Shown here in pieces: positions 10,720 to 20,320 of a stretch of DNA of 64,000 bases. Position 1 is the first letter of the stretch, and each line of letters opens with the position of its first letter. Under the pieces are notes generated by a model. It was not told the DNA's origin, made no database searches, and was given only the letters and a program-made list of their open reading frames with translations. The position numbers were made by a program, and so were the translations under genes. Origin of the DNA: Scytonema tolypothrichoides VB-61278 (lineage in GTDB: Bacteria > Cyanobacteriota > Cyanobacteriia > Cyanobacteriales > Nostocaceae); the NCBI RefSeq assembly GCF_000828085.3, contig NZ_JXCA02000001.1, positions 62,001 to 126,000 of the forward strand, in the 5' to 3' direction.

Positions 10720-11418
10720 ATGTTAGGCAACAGAAAAAGCAAAGATACCCACACGCTTGGGCAAAAAGCTGGACACACTGCACAGCGTCTTGAAAGAAGC
10801 GCAGACGCCTTAAAAGCAGTTATTTTTAGAGCCACTGCAGTACTCGCCATACCAGTATTCGCTGTGACTGGATGGTTTGCAATGACTTCATCAGGGCTGG
10901 CTGTCACCCCCACATACGGAAATGATTTTCGTTTATGTGCTGGACGACTTTTGAGTGTGGGTGTAGCTGCACAAGCAGCGTCAATTGCTTGTGCTGAAGC
11001 ACTACGTCCTGGGGACTTGTCTGCCTGTGTGACCGGAATTGGACGACAAACACAAATTGCAGCTTCTGAGGCGCTAGCAAGTTGTCGCCAAGCACGGCGT
11101 CCTGAAGAGCTAGGGAGTTGTGTTGTTGGTATCAGTCGGTTCAGTCGGGAAGCTGTTGGTCCAGAAGTTTTAAATTATTGTGGTCGTAGCTTGTTACCTG
11201 TACGCTTTGCTCAATGTGTAGTGGGTTTGCGTGCTGAAGTCGATTTTGCCCCGACTCAAGCAATGGAGGCTTGTATCGACGCCAGCGACAAAGTTAGCGG
11301 CTTTTTGCCTTCTTTTATCCCGTCAAATAGGCAACCTACGGATTTTAGACCAACTTTTGAGTCTAATCCAATCCCATCTCAACCAGCTCAAACCCCGGCA
11401 AATCCCAGTAGAAAATAA
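10720..11418 (+). CDS. Cyanobacterial membrane-anchored protein with Cys repeats, function unknown
   Basis: A 232-residue protein with one N-terminal hydrophobic segment (about residues 38-58, AVLAIPVFAVTGWFAM) that could be a membrane anchor or uncleaved signal. The rest should face the periplasm or lumen. It has repeated motifs of about 25-35 residues with paired Cys: AGRLLSVGV...CAEALRPGDLSACVTGI, ASCRQARRPEELGSCVVGI and NYCGRSLLPVRFAQCVVGL. Eight or more Cys suggest disulfides. The C terminus is Pro/Ser/Asn-rich. I know of no function for this family. The frame is open from a GTG at 10666, but ATG 10720 has a good GGAG sequence at the right distance. It converges on hetR. Confidence 0.7.
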   Translation: MLGNRKSKDTHTLGQKAGHTAQRLERSADALKAVIFRATAVLAIPVFAVTGWFAMTSSGLAVTPTYGNDFRLCAGRLLSVGVAAQAASIACAEALRPGDLSACVTGIGRQTQIAASEALASCRQARRPEELGSCVVGISRFSREAVGPEVLNYCGRSLLPVRFAQCVVGLRAEVDFAPTQAMEACIDASDKVSGFLPSFIPSNRQPTDFRPTFESNPIPSQPAQTPANPSRK

Positions 11419-11510
11419 GCTGTACTAACAGTTATCAGTTATCAGTGATCAGTCAGTTATCAGCTATCAATCAACTTTAATACTGCTAACTGTTAACTGT
11501 TAACAAGCTT
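11419..11510. repeat. ATCAGTTATCAG heptamer-type repeats downstream of hetR
   Basis: Between the two convergent genes are degenerate AGTTATC/AGCTATC words and TAACTGTTAACTGTTAAC. These are typical Nostocales spacer repeats and may form weak hairpins. No clear terminator is seen. Confidence 0.5.
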
Positions 11511-12434
<924 letters not shown>

Positions 12435-12668
12435 TTACACAATTGTCAGTCAATGGAAAGTTAGTAGTATACACCCACATCAGGGTAATGTGTTTACCTT
12501 AGATCATCTATTATGCGTTAAGTATGAGTATTCATGGTAGTCATAGTTGGCAATTATCCGTGTTTTCAAGCAAAAAATCCGAGCTTACACTCTATATGTA
12601 GAATTCCCTTAAGAAAAAACCGTGAAAGTTATTATCATCTAATCGCAGGTATCATATAGAGCATATAC

Positions 12669-12682
12669 GTAGGAGAAACTAC
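12669..12682. promoter_or_regulatory. Candidate NtcA-binding site upstream of hetR
   Basis: GTAGGAGAAACTAC is a perfect GTA-N8-TAC match, the core of the NtcA consensus, about 260 bp upstream of the hetR ATG. On the hetR strand the nearest -10-like words (TATGAT at 12 bp, TTAGAT at 26 bp) are not at the usual 22-bp spacing. A six-base core can occur by chance in a region of this size, so this is only a candidate. Confidence 0.3.
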
Positions 12683-13501
12683 CAATCATTTCGCAAGCGC
12701 ACCTTTCCTCTAGAGGTTTGAACCGACACAATGGAAAGTCACTCCCTACAAAATAAGGCATGGTTTCAAGGAGAATGCCTGCTTTGGAGGAATTGTTTCA
12801 GTTCAACAACTAGCTAGTATGTACGGCGAATGGATGATGTCTCTTTCACAAGAAAAGTCATTTTCGTGGGGTTTACCCTGAGCGGAGCCGAAGGGTTCTT
12901 GCGAATTGGGGGTAGCACTGGGTAGAGCAAGATAATTGTGAGCCAGTTACTCCATCTTCCCTACGATTTTAGCCTGCCTCAATATAGATCCCGATAGAAT
13001 CCAGGTTTGGATGTTTCACCTGCCCTGGTAATAACATTGACACAACAGGTGGTGGCGCGGCTCTTTGCAAATTGCTGTACTGCTCAAAACTGATAGTTAT
13101 GTTTTGGCAGTAAAAGCAATTTTTTTTCTGGAAAATCGCTGACCTTACGTTGAAAAGATAATCCAAGGTTCAAACTACCTTCCTATTTGGACAATTTTTG
13201 TTAATTTTATCAACATGGCTGAGATAGTAATGTTAGGGAAGATACAAAATATTCAACGACTCTTGTTAAAAACAATTATATTTACAAATTAATTTATACT
13301 ATTAACTGTAAATAATTATTTTTCGTTAAACAAAAATGTCTGTTTTATGGTATAAATATTACTCAAAATCATCAAAATTAATCAACAAAGAGTCACTAAT
13401 AACAACTTATTTGTCTAATAAAAGCTTGATATTTGGGTGCTTATAGGCATTGTGACAAGAGAAAACACAAATGCATATCTTAATAAGTGGAATAAGAGGG
13501 T

Positions 13502-13518
13502 GTGGGGTTTCACCCCTC
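13502..13518. promoter_or_regulatory. HetR-type inverted-repeat binding site
   Basis: GTGGGGTTTCACCCCTC matches the HetR target described upstream of hetP in Anabaena (GAGGGGT-N3-ACCCCTC) at 13 of 14 defined positions with the same 3-base spacer. It lies about 1.1 kb upstream of hetR and about 1 kb from the end of the next gene. Its direct target could be a distal hetR promoter (minus strand) or an unannotated transcript on either strand. Confidence 0.6.
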
Positions 13519-14043
13519 AATCTTATGAAGACAAAATTCTGAATGAAACCTTCCTTATGGTAAGTATTGAATCGCTGACAGTATACAAATGAAATGTGTA
13601 AAAGAAAAACTTTTTGATAAATTTTCCGGATTTAGCAGCAGAGTTCAGAACACATGGCTGTTGGATAGTCAATCTTCAGGTCTAACTATTTATTAACTAA
13701 ATGTTTACTGGCTTTCCGGTGTAAAATTTATTATTTTTTCTCCCCGGCTCTTGAACTACTTGGTGAAGCTTCCCCTGCTCCCATTATGGGTAATACCGAT
13801 TTCAAAAAGAATGGGACAGATGCTGAGGTTGCGGAGAACACTTATGTGTTAAAAGTTGTCTGTTGCTCCAGTTTCCTCGGAAGCGCGCAAGCTCCACTAA
13901 GCGCGAGAAGCCCTATGCCTGCAGCACGCGGCTTGGACGAACGAGTATGTTCTGTGCCCTACGCTCTTGCAGCATGCCCTTGGCATAGGACAATACGGTT
14001 GGTGATAAGACCAAAACCATTATCAGGATGACAATAGACAAGA

Positions 14044-14117
14044 TTGCAAAAGTGAGATTTTACAAGGTTCTGTTAAGCGTTCGGGTGTTAAGAGTTAAGA
14101 GTTCCCGACTTTTGCAA
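14044..14117. repeat. TTGCAAAAGT-ended repeat, copy in inverted-end form
   Basis: TTGCAAAAGT at 14044-14053 and ACTTTTGCAA at 14108-14117 form perfect 10-bp inverted ends. The internal sequence GAGATTTTACAAGGTTCTGTTAAG is shared with 39871-39914 (direct) and 25203-25246 (reverse). It is a dispersed short repeat family. Confidence 0.65.
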
Positions 14118-14126
14118 GAAGTTTAA

Positions 14127-14516
14127 TGTAGAGACGTTGCATGTGAGGCAGGTGCGAACACCGGGTTCCCCGACTTGTAGACGCCTCTGGCGGTGAGGGG
14201 GTCGCAGTCTTGGACGCCACTTGACGCCAGACGCCTGGCTGTCGGGAAACCCGCCCAGGCGAAAGCGGCTCCTTTATGCCGGGAGACCTTTTCGGCAGTT
14301 CCTCATGGGGAGCCAGTACTGAAGGAGGGTTTCCCTCCGTAGGTATCTGGCGTTGGAAACCCCCAAGACCGGACTGCCTCACCACCGCAGTGGCTGCGCA
14401 ACAGTCGATTGCGTATGCGCTTTGCGCTTAGGCGTGCCGCAGGCATAGGGATCAGGAGTTACCCCCGAACGCGAGGGCGGCTTCTCGTAGAGTACCCGAA
14501 GGGCAACGTCTCTACA
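14127..14516. repeat. Foldback element with TGTAGAGACGTTGC ends
   Basis: TGTAGAGACGTTGC at 14127-14140 and its exact complement GCAACGTCTCTACA at 14503-14516 bracket 362 bp of GC-rich palindromic repeats. In related genomes the two arms often lie nearly back to back. Here they appear to have been opened by later insertions. No coding content is credible. Confidence 0.6.
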
Positions 14517-14578
14517 CGTGTGGTTAGGATTAGATCCCCCGCCTGCGGCGACAGAGTTAAAAAAGGACGGGGACTAAT

Positions 14579-16528
14579 TCACTGCGAAGACTGATCAAAA
14601 GGTTTAGTCCTGCGGATTTTTTCAAAACACAGAGCCGCAGCTCCAAAGCTAACCAGCAGAACTCCCAAAACTTGCTCAAGTTGCAAGGTTTCCTGAAGAA
14701 TCAACCCAGCAAAAATGACCGTTAGAGCGGGGATAGTGGCACCGATAATTGCTGAGCGTGAGCCACCAATTTTACGAATTCCAAAATTATTGAACAAATA
14801 GCTGAAAAGCGTCAGTACACCTAGTAGGAAAGCACATAAAACAAGTTCGAGCAAGTAAGCACGGTTTAGTTGCAAGTTCCAGGTTGTGGGTAAAGGCAGT
14901 ATCAAACCGAAAATAGACAACAGCAACATCGTAGCGAAGTTGATTAAGGTAAGAGAAACTGGATGCAGTTTGGCTGCACACATGCGCGAGACTAGGAGGT
15001 ACAAAGCAAAAGCACCTCCTGAAGCAATTGCTGCAATGCTGCCGATACGAATATTGCCAATGACACTACTGTTAGAACTTCCTAAAACGAACAATTCACC
15101 CATGCCAATAACAGCTATAGCAAAAGAACTGAATAAAGTTAGGCGATCGCGGAACAAAAACCATGACAGCAGTCCGTTGATAATTGGATAGACAAAGAAA
15201 AGTGCGATCGCCATCCCAGTCGGAATTTGACCAATCGCAAGGTAGATAAGTACCTGAGAGAGAAACAAAAAGCATCCACTAACAACTGACAGTATCAACA
15301 CTCGTTTTGTGGTTGGATTACTGGAGTTCCCTCGAACTGAGTCACCCAGATATTGCAGATCTTGCCATACTCGTGAATGTAGCATGGGAGCCAAAAGCAA
15401 CATTAGCGGAAGAACCACCAGCATTCTGAGCATCAAAATGAAAAGTGAATTACCCAAATTAGGTGAGATCAAGGGCTGTGCATCAAACACACCGAAAATT
15501 TGGGAGCCAGGGAGGAAAATCACCTTAATAGCTACGTTGTACAGCGCTGACGCGACTGTTGACAATGCTAAAAGCACAATTCCTGTGATTTGTAAAGAAG
15601 AAATTCCCCTCTGCCTTGGTGTGAGTTGTGGCTCTGGTGGGGGAGATGTTTCTGGCTTTAAAACGGCGGGTGTTGGAGATGCTACGGGAGTTGGTTCTTC
15701 TAACACAGGAGAAGACTGAGTTGTTTCCCTTGGTGGGACTATACTTTGGGAAAGAGAATTCCAAGCGGGTGGTTCTTCCTGGGGTAACCTCCTGGGTAAA
15801 ACTCTGGTTTCTGGAGGAATATCTGTTTGCAACTTTGTTGGTACTTCCTCAGAAGTCAGCTGTTGCTGTTGTAGAATTTGTTCAATCTCACCAGAGGGAA
15901 CTGGTGCAATTGCAGATGGTGAATTTTGTGTTGTTTCTTCCAGTTCTCTACGCAGACAATTCACTAACTCTATTAAAATTGCTTCGCCTTCCCTTTGTTG
16001 GACTATCATTCGGGATAACTGTTGAGAAAGACCGCTTTGATAGTTTTTCAACTCCTGTTGCAGTGAGTTAAAGGTAATGGTGAGGGTGTCATCCAAAGAA
16101 CCCAGGAGTTTTTCCGCATACTCATTCACTTCACTAATTTTCTGATTTGTGGCTTCTGTTGGTTGAGAACTTCCCACTGGTTGGGAAACACGTTCCATAG
16201 CTTGGGTAGCTAAAGTTTCCAAAGAAGATTGCAGCTGCAAAGATATATGGTTAGCCAATACTTGTGACAACTGACGAATCAACGTTTGCTGCTCATTAAT
16301 TTGATACGCTTGTTGAAGATGTTCCTTTTCCTCTTGCAGCTGTCTAATGTCTTCAGTTAAGCGGTCTTTTTCTGCTTGCAACCGCTTGGTATCTTCCTGT
16401 AACGACTTAAGCAAATTCCGTTGGAGAATTTGCAATTCCTCAGTGACAGCCCGTAAGGCATTTTCTGCTGTCCCATATGGATCGCCTTTTTCTCGTGGGT
16501 TATCTGGTCGCCTTTCGTATCGCCCCAT
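14579..16528 (-). CDS. DMT/EamA-type membrane transporter with long N-terminal coiled coil
   Basis: A 649-residue two-part protein. Residues about 20-195 are charged heptad-rich helix (KSLQEDTKRLQAEKDRLTED and following), predicted coiled coil. A Pro/Glu/Gln-rich linker runs to about 315. The C-terminal part (about 320-640) has ten hydrophobic segments in two five-segment halves, as in the drug/metabolite transporter superfamily (EamA). Signatures include AIGQIPTGMAIALFFVYPI, WFLFRDRLT and ATIPALTVIFAGLILQETL near the end of the second half. Such proteins export metabolites, but the substrate is unknown. The coiled coil should be cytoplasmic, so the protein may be localised or oligomerised through it. 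It lies next to the hetR upstream region, divergent from the sulfatase gene. Confidence 0.8.
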   Translation of the reverse strand: MGRYERRPDNPREKGDPYGTAENALRAVTEELQILQRNLLKSLQEDTKRLQAEKDRLTEDIRQLQEEKEHLQQAYQINEQQTLIRQLSQVLANHISLQLQSSLETLATQAMERVSQPVGSSQPTEATNQKISEVNEYAEKLLGSLDDTLTITFNSLQQELKNYQSGLSQQLSRMIVQQREGEAILIELVNCLRRELEETTQNSPSAIAPVPSGEIEQILQQQQLTSEEVPTKLQTDIPPETRVLPRRLPQEEPPAWNSLSQSIVPPRETTQSSPVLEEPTPVASPTPAVLKPETSPPPEPQLTPRQRGISSLQITGIVLLALSTVASALYNVAIKVIFLPGSQIFGVFDAQPLISPNLGNSLFILMLRMLVVLPLMLLLAPMLHSRVWQDLQYLGDSVRGNSSNPTTKRVLILSVVSGCFLFLSQVLIYLAIGQIPTGMAIALFFVYPIINGLLSWFLFRDRLTLFSSFAIAVIGMGELFVLGSSNSSVIGNIRIGSIAAIASGGAFALYLLVSRMCAAKLHPVSLTLINFATMLLLSIFGLILPLPTTWNLQLNRAYLLELVLCAFLLGVLTLFSYLFNNFGIRKIGGSRSAIIGATIPALTVIFAGLILQETLQLEQVLGVLLVSFGAAALCFEKIRRTKPFDQSSQ

Positions 16529-16975
16529 TCGTCTTTAACCTCTGACCTTTGATGACCAAGCAGCTTACTGTTGACTTGATCGGCGCTTATATTCCTATTA
16601 TTTCTGTTTTCTGTCAATGGATATATCTCTACATTCAGAGAAAAATGGCGGCAAGGGCTTGAAAGGCAATTATTCCTAAAACAGAATCCACTCTAGCCTA
16701 ACTTGAAAGGAGGAGCGAGCGCTACTTATTTATTTTTCTGCCATCTCCCACACAATTTGTTAGAAAAATACTTGCTTTGCGTATCCTATATGTGCAATTA
16801 TGTCTTTAAAAGAACTGTTATTTGATTAAATAACCGGAGTATAGGCGGGGATATAGCACCAACCAATTTTTAGCCGCTTGTCACAAGTGTGTGTCCAACA
16901 AGTCTGAAGTTTCATCACTCAGGCTCAAATCACCATGCTTAAGGTACGTAATCAAAAAGTTATCAGGAGAAATCA
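16529..16975. other. Divergent intergenic region, DMT transporter / sulfatase
   Basis: A 447-bp region between divergent genes, AT-rich in the middle, with no credible frame. It presumably holds both promoters. The sulfatase start is preceded by CAGGAGAAATCA, a good ribosome-binding site. Confidence 0.5.
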
Positions 16976-18352
16976 ATGAATAAACGCAAACTACCAGCAG
17001 TTGGTCGTCGCCAGTTTGTGGAAGCTGGAATTGCCAGTACAATCTTGACAATAGGGGGCTTAAGCTTTTTTTCCACTGTTGCTGCCAGACAAAAGCGTCC
17101 GAACGTGTTGTTTATTTTGACGGATGATTTGGGCTGGGGTGACCTTAGTATTTATGGAAAGCCAAACTATCAAACGCCAAATTTAGACCAGTTGGCAAGG
17201 GAAGGTACACGATTTACTAATGCCTATGCAGCGCAAACTGTTTGCACACCAACACGGATTGGCTTTTTTACAGGTCGCTATCCAGCGCGATTACCAGTTG
17301 GTTTGCAAGAACCTTTAGTAGGAGACGAGACTGTAGGATTACCGCCTCAACACCCAACAATCGCTTCTCTTTTAAAAGCTAATGGTTATGAGACAGCGTT
17401 GGTTGGTAAGTGGCACTGTGGCTCTCTTCCAGATTACAGTCCTTTGAAGAGTGGCTTTGACGAATTCTTTGGAAATTATCGTGGAGAGATCGACTACTTT
17501 ACGCATAAAGACGCAAGTGGAATTCTCGACTTCTATGAAGGTGAGTCGCTTGTGGAAAAATCAGGTTATGCCACAGATTTATACACTGAGCGTGCTGTTG
17601 AATTCATTAAAAGACCTCGCAATAGCTCATTTTACCTCAGCCTTCATTACAATGCACCCCATTCGCCCTGGGAAGGACCAGAAGATGAACAATTAAGCAG
17701 AACTTTCTACAATTCAAACGATTTCATCGACGAAGGATCGCCGCAAACCTATGCTGCAATGATCAAGAGCCTAGACGATGGAGTTGGTAGAGTTTTGCAA
17801 GCTTTGAGTGAGTCTGGGCAAGCGGATAACACCATAGTTATTTTTGCCAGTGATAACGGAGGTGAAAAGTACTCTGATATTGGATCTTTTCAAGGGAAGA
17901 AGGGCAGTTTGTACGAAGGCGGTTTGCGGGTTCCCACGTTTATCCGTTGGCCCGGAGTGATTCAACCAGACCAGGTAAACAGCCAAGTTATTATCACTAT
18001 GGACTTGACAGCAATAATTCTGGCAGCAACAGGTACTTCAAGCGATCCAAACTATCCACTTGATGGTCGGAATTTACTTCCAGTCCTTCTGGGCAAAAAA
18101 CCCGTTTATCCTCGAACGCTGTTCTGGCGCTATAAATCCAATGTTGCTGGACGTTCTTCAAAAAAACTTCAAGCAGCTGTTCGGAATGGAGATTGGAAAT
18201 ACTTGCGGCAAGGAGAGAAAGAATACCTGTTTAATCTGGCTGCTGACGAAGGCGAACAAACTGACCTTAAGGATAACTATCCCAAAGTGTTGCAGCGGTT
18301 GCGCGATCGCTTTGAGGAATGGAACAGGCAAGTCTTACCTTACCCAGCATAA
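16976..18352 (+). CDS. Type I (formylglycine) sulfatase, secreted, Tat-type signal
   Basis: A 458-residue arylsulfatase-family enzyme. The C-x-P-x-R motif at VCTPTRIGFFTGRYP places the cysteine to be converted to formylglycine at residue 90. The metal-binding start RPNVLFILTDDLGWGD and the GKWHCG and SDNGGE segments are typical of family S1 sulfatases, which hydrolyse sulfate esters. The N terminus has a twin Arg followed by a hydrophobic stretch (GRRQFVEAGIASTILTIGG), suggesting Tat export after folding. The next gene, 13 bp downstream, encodes the matching maturation enzyme, so the pair is an operon. The substrate (perhaps sulfated polysaccharide or an organosulfate) is not inferable. Confidence 0.92.
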   Translation: MNKRKLPAVGRRQFVEAGIASTILTIGGLSFFSTVAARQKRPNVLFILTDDLGWGDLSIYGKPNYQTPNLDQLAREGTRFTNAYAAQTVCTPTRIGFFTGRYPARLPVGLQEPLVGDETVGLPPQHPTIASLLKANGYETALVGKWHCGSLPDYSPLKSGFDEFFGNYRGEIDYFTHKDASGILDFYEGESLVEKSGYATDLYTERAVEFIKRPRNSSFYLSLHYNAPHSPWEGPEDEQLSRTFYNSNDFIDEGSPQTYAAMIKSLDDGVGRVLQALSESGQADNTIVIFASDNGGEKYSDIGSFQGKKGSLYEGGLRVPTFIRWPGVIQPDQVNSQVIITMDLTAIILAATGTSSDPNYPLDGRNLLPVLLGKKPVYPRTLFWRYKSNVAGRSSKKLQAAVRNGDWKYLRQGEKEYLFNLAADEGEQTDLKDNYPKVLQRLRDRFEEWNRQVLPYPA

Positions 18353-18365
18353 GGAAAAGTCATTT

Positions 18366-19364
18366 ATGCAGGAACGTACACTACGCCAAGAAGTTTCATC
18401 TGGTAAATCCGACAGGCAAATCGCACTCAAGCGTCCTGGTAAAGCACCCGATAAAGACATGGTCTGGATACCTGGTGGCACTTTTATAATGGGATCCGAC
18501 CATCATTACCCAGAGGAAAGTCCAGCCCATCTTGTCCGTGTAGATGGCTTCTGGATGGATAGCTACGCCGTCACGAACAAACAATTTCAACGTTTTGTGA
18601 AAGCAACGGGCTACGTGACAGTGGCAGAACGTCCACCAAAACCAGAAGATTATCCTGGAGCTATACTAGAACTCTTAGTACCAGGCTCAGCTGTATTTCA
18701 ACAGCCAAAACATCCAGTTCATTTACAAACTTATAGCTGGTGGGTTTATGTACCGGGTGCAAACTGGCGACATCCAGCTGGACATGGAAGTTCTATCAAA
18801 GGGCGAGAAAATTATCCTGTCGTGCATATTGCCTATGAAGATGCTGAAGCTTACGCAGCTTGGGCAGGCAAATTGTTACCAACAGAAGCACAGTGGGAAT
18901 TTGCGGCTCGCGGTGGGTTGGAGGGTGCTGTCTACTCTTGGGGAAATGAATTTGCACCCAAAGTTAAGCGCATGGCTAACACTTGGGAAGGTGAGTTTCC
19001 TTGGCAAAACCTAAAGCTGCGCTCTCCTGGGGCAGAATCTGTCGGCTCGTATCCTGCAAATGGTTATGGTTTATACGATATGATCGGCAACGTTTGGGAG
19101 TGGACAACTGACTGGTATCGAGACTCTCACCCGGAAAATAAGACAAAATCTTGCTGTATTCCAGTCAACCCCAGAGGTGGAACCCAACAAGAGAGCTTTG
19201 ATCCAAATACACCGCTCTCCCGAATACCCAGAAAAGTACTCAAAGGTGGTTCCTTTCTGTGTGCGCCTAACTACTGCCAGCGTTATCGACCAGCTGCACG
19301 TCATCCAGAAACGGTGGATACTTCAACTTGTCATATTGGATTTCGTTGTGTAGTCAATGTGTGA
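18366..19364 (+). CDS. Formylglycine-generating enzyme (sulfatase maturation)
   Basis: A 332-residue FGE/SUMF1 homologue that oxidises the active-site Cys of sulfatases to formylglycine. The fold begins with MVWIPGGTFIMGSDHHYPEE, continues with LPTEAQWEFAARGG and NVWEWTTDW, and ends GGSFLCAPNYCQRYRPAARH then HIGFRC. Both catalytic, copper-binding cysteines are present (Cys299 and Cys304, five apart as in human SUMF1), so it should be an active oxygen-dependent enzyme. I chose ATG 18366 because it follows the sulfatase by 13 bp. The frame runs further upstream only by overlapping the sulfatase gene. Unlike the FGE-fold protein at 29265, this one keeps the active site. Confidence 0.93.
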   Translation: MQERTLRQEVSSGKSDRQIALKRPGKAPDKDMVWIPGGTFIMGSDHHYPEESPAHLVRVDGFWMDSYAVTNKQFQRFVKATGYVTVAERPPKPEDYPGAILELLVPGSAVFQQPKHPVHLQTYSWWVYVPGANWRHPAGHGSSIKGRENYPVVHIAYEDAEAYAAWAGKLLPTEAQWEFAARGGLEGAVYSWGNEFAPKVKRMANTWEGEFPWQNLKLRSPGAESVGSYPANGYGLYDMIGNVWEWTTDWYRDSHPENKTKSCCIPVNPRGGTQQESFDPNTPLSRIPRKVLKGGSFLCAPNYCQRYRPAARHPETVDTSTCHIGFRCVVNV

Positions 19365-19372
19365 ACTCTGCT

Positions 19373-20062
19373 TTAACGACTCCAACTGTTTCTACGTTTC
19401 CAATACTCAGCAACTCGTTGTTCCCATTGCTTCCAGTAATCTTTCATGACTTCTGGCTCAAACCAAAATACCTCAGCTTCTGTGTGTGGTATTGCTACAA
19501 CCAATAAAGCATGATTTAGCTCAATACCATACTCTCGATAACACTGGTTAACTGCTCCTATGTAAGCTGTTAATTGCAGAGGATGTTCATATAAACGCTC
19601 AATTGAACCTTTAGGTTTGTCTGCTGTTTTCCACTCGCAAATGCAGGGAGTACCTTTATAACTTGCGACACAATCTACTTTGCCCGAATAGCTCATGTTG
19701 TAGTGAAAGATTGAGCCTTCCACAAGTTTGACTGTATCAATTTCTTCTAAAACAGGTTTGATACTTTGCCAATAAGGAAGACTGGCTTCAGAACAAACAG
19801 GATTTTCTCCCAGTAGATAACGTTCAATTTGTTTGTGCGTTTGCGTTCCTCGACGACTCGCTCCTGTTGTAATTCGCGTGGCTTCTTCACCTCCAACACG
19901 TGCTTTCCAATTTAACAGCCGATCACGGTCTTCTTGCGGTTTGGTGGCGTTAAGTATTGTCGTCACACTTGGGAAGCGATTTCCCTGAGCATCTACGTAA
20001 TATTGTTTACCATTTTCCCGCATTGATTTGGCATTGATGCGGGGTAGTAGTTGGGTATTCAA
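19373..20062 (-). CDS. PD-(D/E)XK exonuclease, MGME1/RecB-like family
   Basis: A 229-residue protein of the PD-(D/E)XK nuclease superfamily. The core reads YSGKVDCVASYKGTPCICEWKTADKP: Asp of VD, then E-x-K of CEWK, the catalytic triad of RecB-like and MGME1-like exonucleases. The upstream GASRRGTQTHKQIERYL supplies the usual N-terminal helix with a conserved His, and HPLQLTAYIGAVNQ supplies the QxxxY motif. Such proteins degrade single-stranded DNA in phage or organellar replication and repair. No phage genes are adjacent. It overlaps neither neighbour but ends only 8 bp from the convergent FGE gene. Confidence 0.8.
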   Translation of the reverse strand: MNTQLLPRINAKSMRENGKQYYVDAQGNRFPSVTTILNATKPQEDRDRLLNWKARVGGEEATRITTGASRRGTQTHKQIERYLLGENPVCSEASLPYWQSIKPVLEEIDTVKLVEGSIFHYNMSYSGKVDCVASYKGTPCICEWKTADKPKGSIERLYEHPLQLTAYIGAVNQCYREYGIELNHALLVVAIPHTEAEVFWFEPEVMKDYWKQWEQRVAEYWKRRNSWSR

Positions 20063-20138
20063 AGGACATTGCTGGTTTTTCTTAGTACTATATCATTCAA
20101 GCAAGGAATAAGTGTGTTTTGAGGAGAATCCAGAAATC

Positions 20139-20264
20139 ATATCATGTCCGGATAAAGACTTATCATTAAGGCAGCAGGCGAGCAGGGGGCTCTTGAGCAG
20201 GGGAGCGGGTTTTCCGGTTTTTGCACAGATCGTTTAATAATAACTAATTAACCGGACTTGATAT
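20139..20264. mobile_element. MITE-like element, copy 2 (reverse orientation)
   Basis: A 126-bp element with ends ATATCATGTCCGG and CCGGACTTGATAT. It is nearly identical to the reverse complement of 8318-8444, including TTAATTAGTTATTATTAAAC and CGATCTGTGCAAAAACCGG. The differences lie in the central CCCCTGCTC-type block. The surrounding 20063-20320 holds no gene. Confidence 0.75.
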
Positions 20265-20320
20265 CAGAAGTCAATGCACATCGCGTAACCGAGATGGTAC
20301 AGCATTTTTGCCAAGAGATT

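Larger units (their letters stand above)
13786..14578. repeat. Composite repeat cluster between hetR region and DMT gene
   Basis: This block is a mosaic of short palindromic words (GCCCTATGCCTGCAGCACGCGGC, CTTGGCATAGG, GTGCCGCAGGCATAGGG). Frames that cross it translate to repeat-derived, Arg/Pro-rich sequence and are not credible genes. It contains two foldback elements, at 14044-14117 and 14127-14516. No gene is supported. Confidence 0.6.

Noticed and set aside
12969-13166. 65-residue minus-strand frame upstream of hetR
   Set aside because: TTG start, no ribosome-binding site and no family resemblance. Considered as a PatX-like gene, but it has no hydrophobic leader and does not end in RG(S/T)GR.
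13786-14594. Frames of 81, 96 and 61 residues
   Set aside because: They translate palindromic GC-rich repeats and give Arg/Pro/Ser-rich sequence without homology. Best explained as repeat DNA.
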